Source of the DNA: Notospermus geniculatus
Taxonomy: Eukaryota > Nemertea > Pilidiophora > Heteronemertea > Lineidae
Assembly: GCA_002633025.1 (NCBI GenBank)
Contig: NMRB01000156.1
Coordinates: forward strand, 95,879-159,878
Reading direction: 5' to 3'
Length of the DNA: 64,000 nucleotides
A program made the translations under genes and the position numbers. Under the pieces are notes generated by a model that saw only the letters and a program-made list of their open reading frames with translations, was not told the origin of the DNA and ran no database searches. Shown here one piece after another: positions 54,324-63,903 of this stretch; position 1 is the stretch's first letter; each line of letters begins with the position of its first letter.

Positions 54324-54665
54324 CCGGTGTAACAGTAAAGAATGTCCCCCTGTAAAAAGTGTCCGCTTCTATTGTTCAATAACGGATTAAGGTGCATGGC
54401 TATAGAAACCAATCACCAGGGATTAGAATGTAACAATAGGATGTTTTGTTCCTGGGACAGTTTTCCTGGAGACATTCTTTCCTTTCACACCTGGAATGTT
54501 AATGTCGGTGTTCCTAATCGCTAAGCTCCTCCGCTATGGAAGGCACTTGAAAACTGATTGTGACGCGTCTGTGCGTGTCCCCTACTGTCAATATCCAGCT
54601 TATACCCTCAGTCACCTATAGGGGAACACTGGTAAACGGACAACAGCTACAAATGCTACACCCCG
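54324..54665. mobile_element. CCGGTGTAACA-ended MITE, copy D1
   Basis: CCGGTGTAACAGTAAAGAATG at the left and AAATGCTACACCCCG at the right. The inner part TGTCCCCCTGTAAAAAGTGT recurs at 63862-63898. Confidence 0.65.
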
Positions 54666-55847
54666 CCAGTATATCTTTCAAGGTGAGTGAAGGCCTCCAA
54701 AAGTGAAGGCCTCACTGAGGGGCTCGTCCCTACTTTGCTTTCCCCTAATACCAGGTAGCCAATCGTACGCCTTCCCGTAAAAGGGGCTGGCCTAAAGGGC
54801 ATGAGCAGAGGCAGAGCACTCTCATGAAAAAAACCTATTATTCATTATTTATCCGCACTTCCGATTTAGGCTATAAGGCCAAATTTTTCTGCCTTCAATT
54901 TATGGTGTTTGACGAATTGAAAACGTCTATCCAATCGATTTTTTACTGCAATTCATTCTCATAGTTGAAGTCGGAGTCGGAGTCGGAAAGGTGCTAAACT
55001 TCGCTAATAAGACCGACCTTGAAGTCCCAGTTGCACCTACTTTTTTTCAACTTTCGAAGGTTGCTGATCAAGATGCTTTTTGTTTCATTGAAAAATTGCA
55101 ACTGGTTAAAAGTTAATTAATATTTAACGGATTTGGTCATAGGAGAATGTTGGGCTTAATTTGATGACGTCATTGCAGGAGTATGTACAAAATGAACATG
55201 CATTTTAGAGCTGTGATGGACTTACGCAACTATTCATGTGAAAGAATGAAGTCAGAAATTTTTCTATTAGTAAATATGTAAATAAAAATGCGCTTTATCT
55301 CCACATTGATTTCTATTAGTAAATATGTAAATAAAAATGAACTTTATCTGCACATTAGATTTCATTATCCCTGCAATGACATCACGCATAAATTAGCATT
55401 TTCGACCCTGGCCAGTTCCTTACTGTACGGAAAATAGCACTGCAGAGGCATTTTCACACACATATTCCGCGATACCTCCCAATAAACTACTCAATCATCC
55501 GAATTTGAAAGCCAAGTATGTCTTTAGTACTCAATACACTTCAGCAATAATCTGTGTAGTCAATTTTGAGATTTGCAGTTGGTTCGCATCATTATGTTGA
55601 CCACCCACCACAGAGGTTATGTCATCCATGAGTTTGCGATGTCGATTACCATACAGAAACGTTGGTCGGTGCATTTTAGGTCGCAGTTCGCCATCTTCGG
55701 TGACAACTGCCTTGACTTGCTTGGTGGCAATAATAGCAGTAAGTTACGTTGATTATACTTAACGCTTTTATTTCCTACCAGGCAATGCATCGTCCCAATG
55801 AACACGATGAAAAATAACAAGTTGACAGTTGTTTATATTTGTCAGGA

Positions 55848-55982
55848 TCCTGAGAACATCAGGGGTTCTTAGCGCTCGCTCCCTTCGTCACCGCACACGT
55901 TCTCCGCCAGACCCTACCAATGTTCTCAGGGGTTTGTGTGCGGTGACGAAGGGAGCGAGGGATAGGCCCTACCAACACATGC
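55848..55982. mobile_element. AACATCAGGGGTTCTTAGCG palindrome, copy D2
   Basis: Counterpart of 54181-54312 with the same rearranged centre, so the rearrangement preceded the split of the two copies. Confidence 0.65.
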
Positions 55983-55990
55983 TGGTGTTC

Positions 55991-56335
55991 CCGGTGTAAC
56001 AGTAAAGAATGTCCCCCTGTAAAAAGTGTCCGCTTCTATTGTTCAATAACGGATTAAGGTGCATGGCTATAGAAACCAATCACCAGAGATTAGAATGTAA
56101 CAATAGGATGTTTTGTTCCTGGGACAGTTTTTCCTGGAGACATTCTTTCCTTTCACATCTGGAATGTTAATGTCGGTGTTCCTAATCGCTAAGCTCCTCC
56201 GCTATGGAAGGCACTTGAAAACTGATTGTGACGCGTCTGTGCGTGTCCCCTACTGTCAATATCCAGCTAATACCCTCAGTCACCTATAGGGGAACACTGG
56301 CAAACGGACAACAGCTACAAACGCTACACCCCGCC
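55991..56335. mobile_element. CCGGTGTAACA-ended MITE, copy D2
   Basis: Counterpart of 54324-54665. Confidence 0.65.
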
Positions 56336-56418
56336 AGTATATCTTTCAAGGTGAGTGAAGGCCTCCAAAAGTGAAGGCCTCACTGAGGGGCTCGTCCCTA
56401 CTTTGCTTTCCCCTTCAG

Positions 56419-56451
56419 AGTTTGTCGGAGTCGAACGAGGCTAGTGTCGGC
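56419..56451 (+). CDS. Possible 33-base exon before unknown ORF
   Basis: Between TTTCCCCTTCAG and GTAAGTCCC lies an 11-codon exon (SLSESNEASVG), phase 0 at both ends. It joins in frame to an exon that would start at 56504 after CGTTCCTTTTCAG. It is also in phase with a possible donor at 51085 in the PAN-like frame, so one gene is conceivable. Copy D1 has no such exon. It rests on splice sites and frame only. Confidence 0.45.
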
Positions 56452-56503
56452 GTAAGTCCCATGGTGTAACCAGTGTCTGGCCTATATCAGCGTTCCTTTT
56501 CAG

Positions 56504-57454
56504 AAGACGAGGAAATTTTCGTATGCGATACATCAAGTTATAATATTTTCGCCTCCGATGCGGTACACCAGTTTCTTCTTCCATAACGGAAACAAATTCA
56601 TTATTATAATGCATCAGACAAAGTTCAGTGTTTTTCGCATAGACTTAGAGGCTGGCGAATTGGTTCTACAACACTCCTTTAAAAGCGAACACTATCGAGT
56701 AATCGTCGGGGAGTACAAGAACTACTTTCTCGTGACGACCCAAAATAAAGCCAGGATTGACAACTTTGTATTGCTTGCCATGAATGGAGTTGTTATTGGA
56801 GGAATAGTCTGGGTCAATGGAGCTTCCCCGATTGTAAATCATTGCAAGAGAATATCACTAAAGATTTACTTCGAACTTATCGGAGTTCGCCTGGCCGTTT
56901 ATGTCGTCTGCTTTCGAAGCGACGATTATTACTCGGCAATCTGTATCGCCAGAGAACAAAGAAAGAATGGTAAACTGTATCTGCGACTGAGGACACTCAA
57001 CATGTCTCTCAAAAAGGCCGGTCACAGGATTATTCTCCGATTTTGGACATTTCTTGAAGTTCCACGGGTATTGTCACAAAATACGAAGCTTCTTTTTCGA
57101 AATGCTGTAAAAGATGATATAAAAACATTACTTCTATCGGCTGAGAGAACTCTAGTTCGCTATATCTTGGTTGATTACATCAATAAGAGGTTTATTTTTA
57201 TTCTTCCGCATGAGAAAATGATTAATATTGGTTGGTTAAATTTAAAGGAGAATGGAAGTTACAATGTCACGGATGAGGATATCTTAGACTTTGGTAGGCC
57301 TAGGCCTACCCGTTTAAACAGGACGAGTGATTTCTTTGTTCTGCATGGCCAAACTAAAGCTTATCTTGTTCAATATGAAACAAGCCCTGTATCAGGAAGA
57401 ACGCGAAGATTGCTGAATTTAAGAATCTACTGGAAAAGATGTATGATGTGGTGA
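56504..57454 (+). CDS. Unrecognised protein, 298 aa from its first ATG
   Basis: The frame is open from an acceptor-like TTTTCAG at 56503 and has its first ATG at 56558, giving 298 residues to TGA 57452-57454. I do not recognise the family. Residues alternate short hydrophobic and polar runs (KFIIIMHQTKFSVFRIDLEA, then GVVIGGIVWVNG), as in an all-beta fold, with no membrane span. The last 20 residues are basic and unlike the rest. In another frame, bases 57392-57524 read as a charged, helix-like tail of over 40 codons ending in NPL and a stop, so a one-base frameshift or missed splice near 57390-57420 is likely. It includes the genome-wide TAGGCCTAGGCCTA word at 57295. Confidence 0.6.
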   Translation, partial: KTRKFSYAIHQVIIFSPPMRYTSFFFHNGNKFIIIMHQTKFSVFRIDLEAGELVLQHSFKSEHYRVIVGEYKNYFLVTTQNKARIDNFVLLAMNGVVIGGIVWVNGASPIVNHCKRISLKIYFELIGVRLAVYVVCFRSDDYYSAICIAREQRKNGKLYLRLRTLNMSLKKAGHRIILRFWTFLEVPRVLSQNTKLLFRNAVKDDIKTLLLSAERTLVRYILVDYINKRFIFILPHEKMINIGWLNLKENGSYNVTDEDILDFGRPRPTRLNRTSDFFVLHGQTKAYLVQYETSPVSGRTRRLLNLRIYWKRCMMW

Positions 57455-57558
57455 AGTCTGATATATTTGAAGGAACGATCACAGGAGACGCGGAACAAAG
57501 CCGAGTGATGGTAAATCCTCTCTGAATTGAAATCGAAATAAACCCGTTTGCTGTTTAT

Positions 57559-57801
57559 AGGGAGCGGTTTACACGAGGTTGCACCAAGTTGCAAGTTGCA
57601 GCAACTGCAACTTGTTGCAAACTACCTGGGACGGTCTACACACAGAAAAATCGATGCAATATCCAGCGTGATCGAGTTGCAACAAGTTGCATGCCCGTTT
57701 ACACAATATGCAACTTTTATGAAACTTTTTGGTCTCATCAGGTTTTTGCAACAAGTTGCATGAAGTTGCATATGAAAAGTTGCATGTGTAAACGGGCCTT
57801 T
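57559..57801. mobile_element. GTTGCA-rich TIR element, copy 2
   Basis: AGGGAGCGGTTTACACGAGG at the left and CATGTGTAAACGGGCCTTT at the right, with the interior full of GCAACTTGTTGCA words. Shorter relative of 38256-38658. Confidence 0.75.
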
Positions 57802-58061
57802 AGCTGCAGCCCCTCTTAAAACCACAATGGAATATAAAGTCTACCGAGGACTAGTCGGTTCCTTCCACACAGCGTCCGAGCATCCATGAGGTATAAAACC
57901 AGTGGTTCCAGTGCTCGCTCCCTTCGTCGTTTGCGCGCGTCGACAAAGAAAGCAAGCGCTATAGGCCTAATAAATAATCTCGGATGCTAGACCTCGAAAT
58001 TTAGGTGTACAGTATACATTTATAGGTGCACTGATTCTTTAATGAAATGGCCAGGACCATT
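57802..58061. other. No gene; scattered repeat remnants
   Basis: GCTCGCTCCCTTCGTCG at 57912 recalls the arm of the 17970 palindrome. Nothing else is recognised. Confidence 0.4.
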
Positions 58062-59125
58062 GTGCTCACCTCTGTGATAAGTCTCCATGGTTAAGTGTGA
58101 CAACTGTGACTCTCATGGTCAATGTTGAGGATCAGCACAGATAAGATAAAGCTGAACACACCAAGAAGTATTTTATACAATGAATACAAGTGGTATTTGA
58201 GAACAAACTGCTTTCCTGTCTAGGTCACAGATGTCAAAAATTAAATTTTTCAAGATGGCCACCTGGTGGCCACACGTGACGTTCATTGGGACTGAAATTT
58301 TAGCAGGATACATGCATAGATATTAAGACAACATTGAAACATCGTAACATTTACTACCGATGAGATATGGCCAAAGCCAATTTTTCAAGATGGCCGCCTG
58401 GCAGCCATGTTGAAGTCAAATTGAACCAAAATTTGGCACGTAAGTAGACGGTACCAAAACACATATTTAGGCACGGTTAAAGCATCCTAGCTAACACTAT
58501 AATTTATGAGGTGTGGGCCGAAGTCCATTTTTCAAGAAGGCTCCCTGGCGGCCATATTTGAAGTCGAATCTCACTGAAATTTACCATATATTTATATGCT
58601 ACCTAGATACATATTTTGACAACGTTAAAACATCCTACCTACTCCTATTTATATAATGTGTGTCAAAGTCCATTTTTCAAGATGGCTTCCTGGCGGCCAT
58701 ATTTGAAGTCCGATCGGGTTGAAATTTGGTGAATCACAACACTCTATGTCAAATAGCCATGAAATGTGCCACCAAACAGTGAATTTCGAACTTTGACCTC
58801 TGTGACCTTGAAAAGTAGGTCAAAACAAAAACTCGGGATTTATGTGATGTAGTCTCATCAGAGGAACCCACCATAAAAGTTTCGTGGTTCTAGCTAACAG
58901 CGTTCAGGAGATACGGCCGAAAGAAGGTTTTCACAAAGCGCCCCCTACAGGCCAGAGTGTACAAGCAGCGGCGCTAAGTTTCGGTCCATAGATAGTTTTT
59001 ACCATAGGCTACCTGTACACCAAATTTCAAGTTTGTAACCCAAGCGGTTTAGAAACGTGCCACACATGTTAACGACGACGGACGACACACCATGAGAGAA
59101 GCTCACCTCACAGAGGTGAGCTAAA
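58062..59125. mobile_element. Element ending in GGTGAGCTAAAA with internal AAGATGGC repeats
   Basis: It runs from GTGCTCACCTCTGTGATAAG to a small terminal hairpin (AGCTCACCTC / GAGGTGAGCT) and CTAAAAA at 59125. Inside are four tandem, degenerate units at a 135-147 base spacing (58251, 58386, 58533, 58678), each with TTTTTCAAGATGGC, CTGGCGGCCAT and TTTGAAGTC. The 3' part contains GACGACGGACGACACACC. Similar GGTGAGCTAAAA-ended repeats are common in marine invertebrates, from memory. No protein coding is seen. Confidence 0.7.
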
Positions 59126-59309
59126 AATGATATTTGTCAATAGGTAAGCAGCATTGCACGGTCCTGAAAAATCAATTACTGTAATAGGGAGGTTCAGTTC
59201 AGCGACTTATCACGGATCCCTGTACGTATACGGATCGAAATGTACACAAAATTTGTCCTCGCTGTACAGAATTCTATCCGTATACGAACAGTTAGCCATG
59301 CACTATCGA
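59126..59309. other. Short unassigned spacer
   Basis: It contains CGTATACGGATCGAA and an inverted CGTATACG near 59280. No gene is seen. Confidence 0.4.
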
Positions 59310-59485
59310 TTGTTCCTCATCAGCAGACAAGAGAGATGGCAGTGAATGAGTTAAAAAACAAAAGTGACAATGAAAACTGATATTACGGTGTTTCTTTATC
59401 GACTGACGGCGATTAGAATGGTTACATTCTTTGGTATACACAGTGATCGATCCGATACCAAAGTATTGATCTCCTCCCCATATAT

Positions 59486-59680
59486 GTGACCCGTCACAGC
59501 AAAATTAGGCGTATGTCGCTCTGAACTTGGCAGGTTGAGACCAATAATGTTTGTCAGTTTCAATATTGTCTCTCTATTGTGAAATCTGAAAGGATCTATT
59601 TCTTCCATTCTCTCCTGGTGTCATCTGTTAGTCCGTTGAGGCTCACCTTCTGAGCGACATGCGCCTAGTTTTGAACTCAG
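59486..59680. mobile_element. GTGACCCGTCACAGCAAAA MITE
   Basis: GTGACCCGTCACAGCAAAAT with GGCGTATGTCGCTCTGA at the left, and CTGAGCGACATGCGCCTAGT at the right. Same family as 43156-43350. Copy E1 lacks it. Confidence 0.75.
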
Positions 59681-59839
59681 TATAGACATCCACAAAAAGA
59701 AAGTCTCGGAAACTGTGGCAGCATCATCTGAATGGGTTGCATAAGTTAACGAGGACGTTTCTTTGCTTTTTGCTTCAACAGAAGGACCGTACGCCAAGGA
59801 TGATGTCAGCGATATCTTATCCAGAATTGTAAACTAGTG

Positions 59840-60181
59840 ATGGTGTTTGTCTTTGTATTTGTCTGTTCTAACCTAATTGAGAGGACAGTTGCACAGAAGG
59901 TGTCCTTCTTCAAGCTCCGGCGGCTAAATGTAGCCATTCCTAAAAGACACGACGTGATCGCTGTGTCACCAATTCATTGCTGTACGATCTGTAATGAGGC
60001 GAGACAGTGCAGAACGACACGCTTTTACGCTACAAAAAATCAATTAAACTGCCGTTGGACCAATTTGGAGGATCGCCTTCTTGATATTTCAGCTAAAGAA
60101 CCGTCGGGTCGCATTTACACACGCTGTGAGCCAAGACAGTCGGTAAAGGGACCAAGTAGGCCTTATTTAAAGCCGGTGTAA
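59840..60181 (+). CDS. Small secreted PAN/apple-like protein, copy E2
   Basis: 113 residues from ATG 59840, about 90% identical to copy E1. The signal peptide is the same apart from Val for Ile. Cys79 of E1 is Arg here, leaving six mature cysteines, an even number that could all pair. The C-terminus differs (SRPYLKPV), but the frame again ends in CCG GTG TAA at the MITE edge. The same acceptor-like TGCTTCAACAG precedes it (59781) and the same possible donor GTAAAG follows codon CAGTCG. The conserved frame across the two copies supports a real gene or exon. Confidence 0.7.
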   Translation: MVFVFVFVCSNLIERTVAQKVSFFKLRRLNVAIPKRHDVIAVSPIHCCTICNEARQCRTTRFYATKNQLNCRWTNLEDRLLDISAKEPSGRIYTRCEPRQSVKGPSRPYLKPV

Positions 60182-60323
60182 CACCTATCGGCGTTTCTGT
60201 GTGTGAATGTCCCTCCTTACTGCCCTATTGAACAGTCACGGTCTCGCTCGCTGTTGTCACTCCGTTCCCAATACAATGAAGGAAACACTGAAAAATGGGG
60301 AACATTGGCAGATGTTACACCGG
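60173..60323. mobile_element. CCGGTGTAACA-ended MITE, copy E2
   Basis: CCGGTGTAACACCTATCGGC to GGCAGATGTTACACCGG, 151 bases. It is the uninterrupted form of 51118-51602. Confidence 0.8.
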
Positions 60324-60349
60324 GTTCACGCTGGCTCGTTGATAACCAA

Positions 60350-60580
60350 CACTTGCGACCATTTCAGTGAACCATCCGCAAACGACTGTCAGACGACCTG
60401 CGGAAGCGATTGAAGTCGCCGATTATTGTGGCGTCGCATCGGAATTGGGTTTTTTTTTGCTCGACTAGTTGCAAAGGTCGTCGGCCTTTGCGACCGAAAA
60501 TTAAACATGTTCGAATTTTTGGTCTCTTGATGCGATCGAAATTCTTTGTCTCTGTTGGCCATTGAAACCGGTCAGTCAGA
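60350..60580. repeat. Left arm of a large inverted repeat
   Basis: Words such as CGACCGAAAATTAAACATGT and TGTGGCGTCGCATCGGAATT reappear inverted at about 63290-63495. With the MITEs at 61047 and 63497, also inverted to each other, this forms a 3.4 kb foldback arrangement around the N gap. Confidence 0.65.
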
Positions 60581-60626
60581 TCGCCCAGTGCAACAATCGC
60601 ACGAAAAATCTCAGGTGTGCGCCATG

Positions 60627-61046
60627 CCGCACACTGGAGCTATCTGCTGAGCAAAAAGTCATTCGAGACCATTTGCTCAGCATATAGCTCGCGTGTGCGC
60701 GTATTTTCGGTGGGTTTTCTGCCTCGCGAGGCATATTTTCCATGAGTTTTCTACCTCGCGAGGCAGAAAACTCACCGAAAAATACGCGCATACGCGAGCT
60801 ATCTGCTGAGCAAACGGTCTCGAATGACTTTTTGCTCAGCAGATTAACCCTGCCGCACACTGGAGCTATCTGCTGAGCTAAAAGTCATTCGAGACTTTTT
60901 GCTGGCAGATAGCTCGCGTGTGCGCGTAATTTCGGTGATTTTTTTTTTTCCTCGCGAGGCAGTAAGCTCGCGTGTGCGTGTATTTTTCGGTGAGCTATCT
61001 GCTGAGCAAACGGTCTCGAATGACCTTTTGCTCAGCAGATAGCTCT
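60627..61046. mobile_element. Palindromes with GAGCTATCTGCTGAGCAAA arms
   Basis: Two adjacent palindromes (about 60627-60846 and 60852-61046) share arms GCACACTGGAGCTATCTGCT, AAAGTCATTCGAGACC and a TCGCGAGGCA core. The second has a decayed right arm. Confidence 0.7.
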
Positions 61047-61298
61047 TAAGCATGGCGCACACGAGCGACTAAAATGGGGGCGACTACCAATGCGACTACT
61101 AAGTCGCATGCGATAATTACCTTTGAGGTCGATCAGTGATGTCATCCGCGACATCACGTACTGATCTCCCAGTGAAGCATTTGTTGCAAACGAGTAAAAA
61201 AAACTAAAAAAACTAAAAATATGTTCAGTCGCTCCTGTAGTCGCAAGGCTAGTTGCCTAGAAAATCGCTCAAAAAATCGCTCGTGTGCGCCATGCTTA
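61047..61298. mobile_element. AAGCATGGCGCACACGAGCGA MITE, copy 2 (inverted)
   Basis: TTAAGCATGGCGCACACGAG to CTCGTGTGCGCCATGCTTAA. Compared with 38986-39240 the inside is in the opposite direction. Confidence 0.85.
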
Positions 61299-61535
61299 AA
61301 GGCCTGAACACACTGACGCGATTTGTCGCTTTGCAAAAATCGCCGCGATATTCCACTTCGACAAGACGCCGCGCGCCGAATTTGGTAACGTGTTCCCACT
61401 GAGGCGTGTAATCTCTGGCGATCTACATGTATCAAAATCACCTAATAACACGCAGCGATTAAACGCTTCAATTGCTATTTTTGCAATCTGATTTTTGTCG
61501 CGCGCACGGCCAAGCACGAGAAATCGCTCTAATTT
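61299..61535. other. Repeat-like sequence running into a gap
   Basis: GGCCTGAACACACTGACGCG and GCGATTTGTCGC words look like the left half of another inverted-repeat element, but the right half is in the gap. Confidence 0.4.
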
Positions 61536-62105
61536 NNNNNNNNNNNNNNNNNNNNNNNNNNNNNNNNNNNNNNNNNNNNNNNNNNNNNNNNNNNNNNNNN
61601 NNNNNNNNNNNNNNNNNNNNNNNNNNNNNNNNNNNNNNNNNNNNNNNNNNNNNNNNNNNNNNNNNNNNNNNNNNNNNNNNNNNNNNNNNNNNNNNNNNNN
61701 NNNNNNNNNNNNNNNNNNNNNNNNNNNNNNNNNNNNNNNNNNNNNNNNNNNNNNNNNNNNNNNNNNNNNNNNNNNNNNNNNNNNNNNNNNNNNNNNNNNN
61801 NNNNNNNNNNNNNNNNNNNNNNNNNNNNNNNNNNNNNNNNNNNNNNNNNNNNNNNNNNNNNNNNNNNNNNNNNNNNNNNNNNNNNNNNNNNNNNNNNNNN
61901 NNNNNNNNNNNNNNNNNNNNNNNNNNNNNNNNNNNNNNNNNNNNNNNNNNNNNNNNNNNNNNNNNNNNNNNNNNNNNNNNNNNNNNNNNNNNNNNNNNNN
62001 NNNNNNNNNNNNNNNNNNNNNNNNNNNNNNNNNNNNNNNNNNNNNNNNNNNNNNNNNNNNNNNNNNNNNNNNNNNNNNNNNNNNNNNNNNNNNNNNNNNN
62101 NNNNN
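61536..62105. other. Assembly gap, 570 Ns
   Basis: Unknown bases, followed at once by a poly-C tract and CGGATTCGCGCCTG. Reading frames that appear to cross it are artefacts. Confidence 0.99.
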
Positions 62106-62131
62106 CCCCCCCCCCCCCGGATTCGCGCCTG

Positions 62132-63148
62132 CACAGAAAAAAATAATTGTCTCAGTTTGAGATAAAAAAAGCATCTCCGAGCCTTGCCAATAATAGGAGA
62201 TCACTTTTGTCTCAAAACGATATCATAATTTGTCTCTTTTATTGAGTAATTCCCTACTCAAAATGAGATAATCTACCTGTCTCAATTTGAGAAAACCTTT
62301 TACTCAAATTGGAGCATGGAAGTATAACCCTTCTATGGTTGGAGATAGGGATTTGTCTCCAGTTGAGAGATATTAGTCTCCTATTATTGGCAAGGCTCGG
62401 AGATGCTTTTTATCTCAAACTGAGAAGCCTCCTGCTGTAAGTTAGAATGAGTAGAGAAACACAGAAAAATACATATATGATGTCAATTTTGTATCTCCAA
62501 TTACAAAACGAACATGCATTGTTAAAACAGTTTGAATTGCAGCTCCACCCCAGGCTAGATGCACTAGGCTACATCTCTGACGGGGGAAGCCTAGACTCTG
62601 TTTCTCAACAGATGTCATTGTGTACATGCTCTATGTAGCCTACTGCACATGCATGTATCATGAATGCAGAAATTTGGAAAATGGTGGTAAACGGTAGTAC
62701 TTCTGCACGTGCGTAATCAACATTCACATTCAGCTTGTCTCAAAATGAATTGGGAGGATCTACAGCTAACACACGGCATCTCGGATTAAGAACTAAACGT
62801 CTCAATGCCACTGCAGAAATCAATCTCATCTCAAATTGAGATCAACTTTTTTTCTGTGACTCAATACGAGATGTCACTGCCTCCATTCAATGTCTCAAGC
62901 TGAGATAGGCATTACTCTACGAACCATTTTGAGATGGATTTTATCTCATAGTGAGATAATCTGTTGTACTCAATGAAGGAAAAGAATTGATTTTTATCTC
63001 AAAGTGATGCATACTGTGTCTCATAACATGCAATATATGAACACAGTTTCATGAGGAGAAAATGAACTCTCAGAATGAGACAAAACTGACTCTAAACCAG
63101 TACTAGACGATATACGTCTCAGTTCGAAACAATTATTTTTTCTGTGTG
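62132..63148. mobile_element. 1 kb element built of CTCAAATTGAGAT-like words
   Basis: CACAGAAAAAAATAATTGTC at the left and CAATTATTTTTTCTGTG at the right are the ends. Inside, 62150-62430 is a palindrome (AAGCATCTCCGAGCCTTGCC and its inverse). More than a dozen imperfect CTCANNNTGAGAT words are spread through the element. No conserved reading frame is present. Confidence 0.75.
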
Positions 63149-63289
63149 TGACACTGTCTTGAAAACTAATTGACACGTCTGTGCGTTGCAAGTTTTCGTG
63201 CGATTTTTAGGAGACCGCCCTTCCGACTGCAAGAGCGACTGGAGATTTGCAGAGACTTGTCGTCTAGTCTGCGGGAGATCGTTGGACCA

Positions 63290-63495
63290 AGTGACCAGTC
63301 ACTGTGGTCGCCTGATTATTCGTATCTCGTCTCATTTCTGATCTCATCAAGAGACCAAAAATTCAACATGTTTAATTTTCGGTCGCAAACTATTCGACCG
63401 ATAAAAAAACGATGAAACTTTCGTCCGCAAACAATTCCGATGCGACGCCACAATAGTCGGCGACTTCAGTCGCTCTCGGAGGTCGTCCATCATTT
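63290..63495. repeat. Right arm of the large inverted repeat
   Basis: Inverse of 60350-60580, with moderate divergence. Confidence 0.65.
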
Positions 63496-63496
63496 G

Positions 63497-63726
63497 TGCA
63501 TGGCGCACACGAGCGATTTTTTGAGCGATTTTCTAGGCGACTAGCCTTGCGACTGAACATATTTTTAGCTTTTTTAGTTTTTTTTTCTCGTTTGCAACAA
63601 ATGCTTCACTGGGCGATCAGTGATGTCGCGGATGACATCACTGATCGACCTCAAAGGTAATTATCGCATGCGACCTAGTAGTCACATTGGTAGTCGCCCC
63701 CATTTTAGTCGCTCGGCGCCATGCTT
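63497..63726. mobile_element. AAGCATGGCGCACACGAGCGA MITE, copy 3
   Basis: GCATGGCGCACACGAGCG to GTCGCTCGGCGCCATGC, in the same direction as 38986-39240 and with a small deletion in the left half. Confidence 0.85.
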
Positions 63727-63903
63727 GAAAGATGGTCGCAAGTGTGCGACCTCGCACGCGATGGTTGCCTGCGACGTCGTGCTCGCCAGTCTCGTCGGTG
63801 GTTGCACTACATTTTGGTCTCAGGTGTGTGTGCTATGCTTTATAGTGTCAATTCAGGTGTAGCAGTAAAAAGTGTCCCCCTGTAAAAAGTGTCCACTTCT
63901 ATT

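Larger units (their letters stand above)
52196..54735 (+). repeat. Segmental duplication D, copy 1 (with Helitron)
   Basis: Matches 54838-56412 in the same orientation, apart from the 1012-base Helitron at 52486-53497. It diverges from copy 2 after CTTTGCTTTCCCC. Confidence 0.9.
54838..56412 (+). repeat. Segmental duplication D, copy 2 (no Helitron)
   Basis: Partner of 52196-54735. It carries the Helitron empty site at 55122/55123 and runs into the coding region at 56419. Confidence 0.9.
59310..60222 (+). repeat. Segmental duplication E, copy 2
   Basis: Partner of 49848-51178. It lacks the TTA-flanked element and the element nested in the downstream MITE, but has one MITE of its own at 59486-59680. 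Confidence 0.8.

Noticed and set aside
61472-62204. Reading frames of 200-300 codons across the gap
   Set aside because: They consist almost wholly of Ns and have no sequence support.
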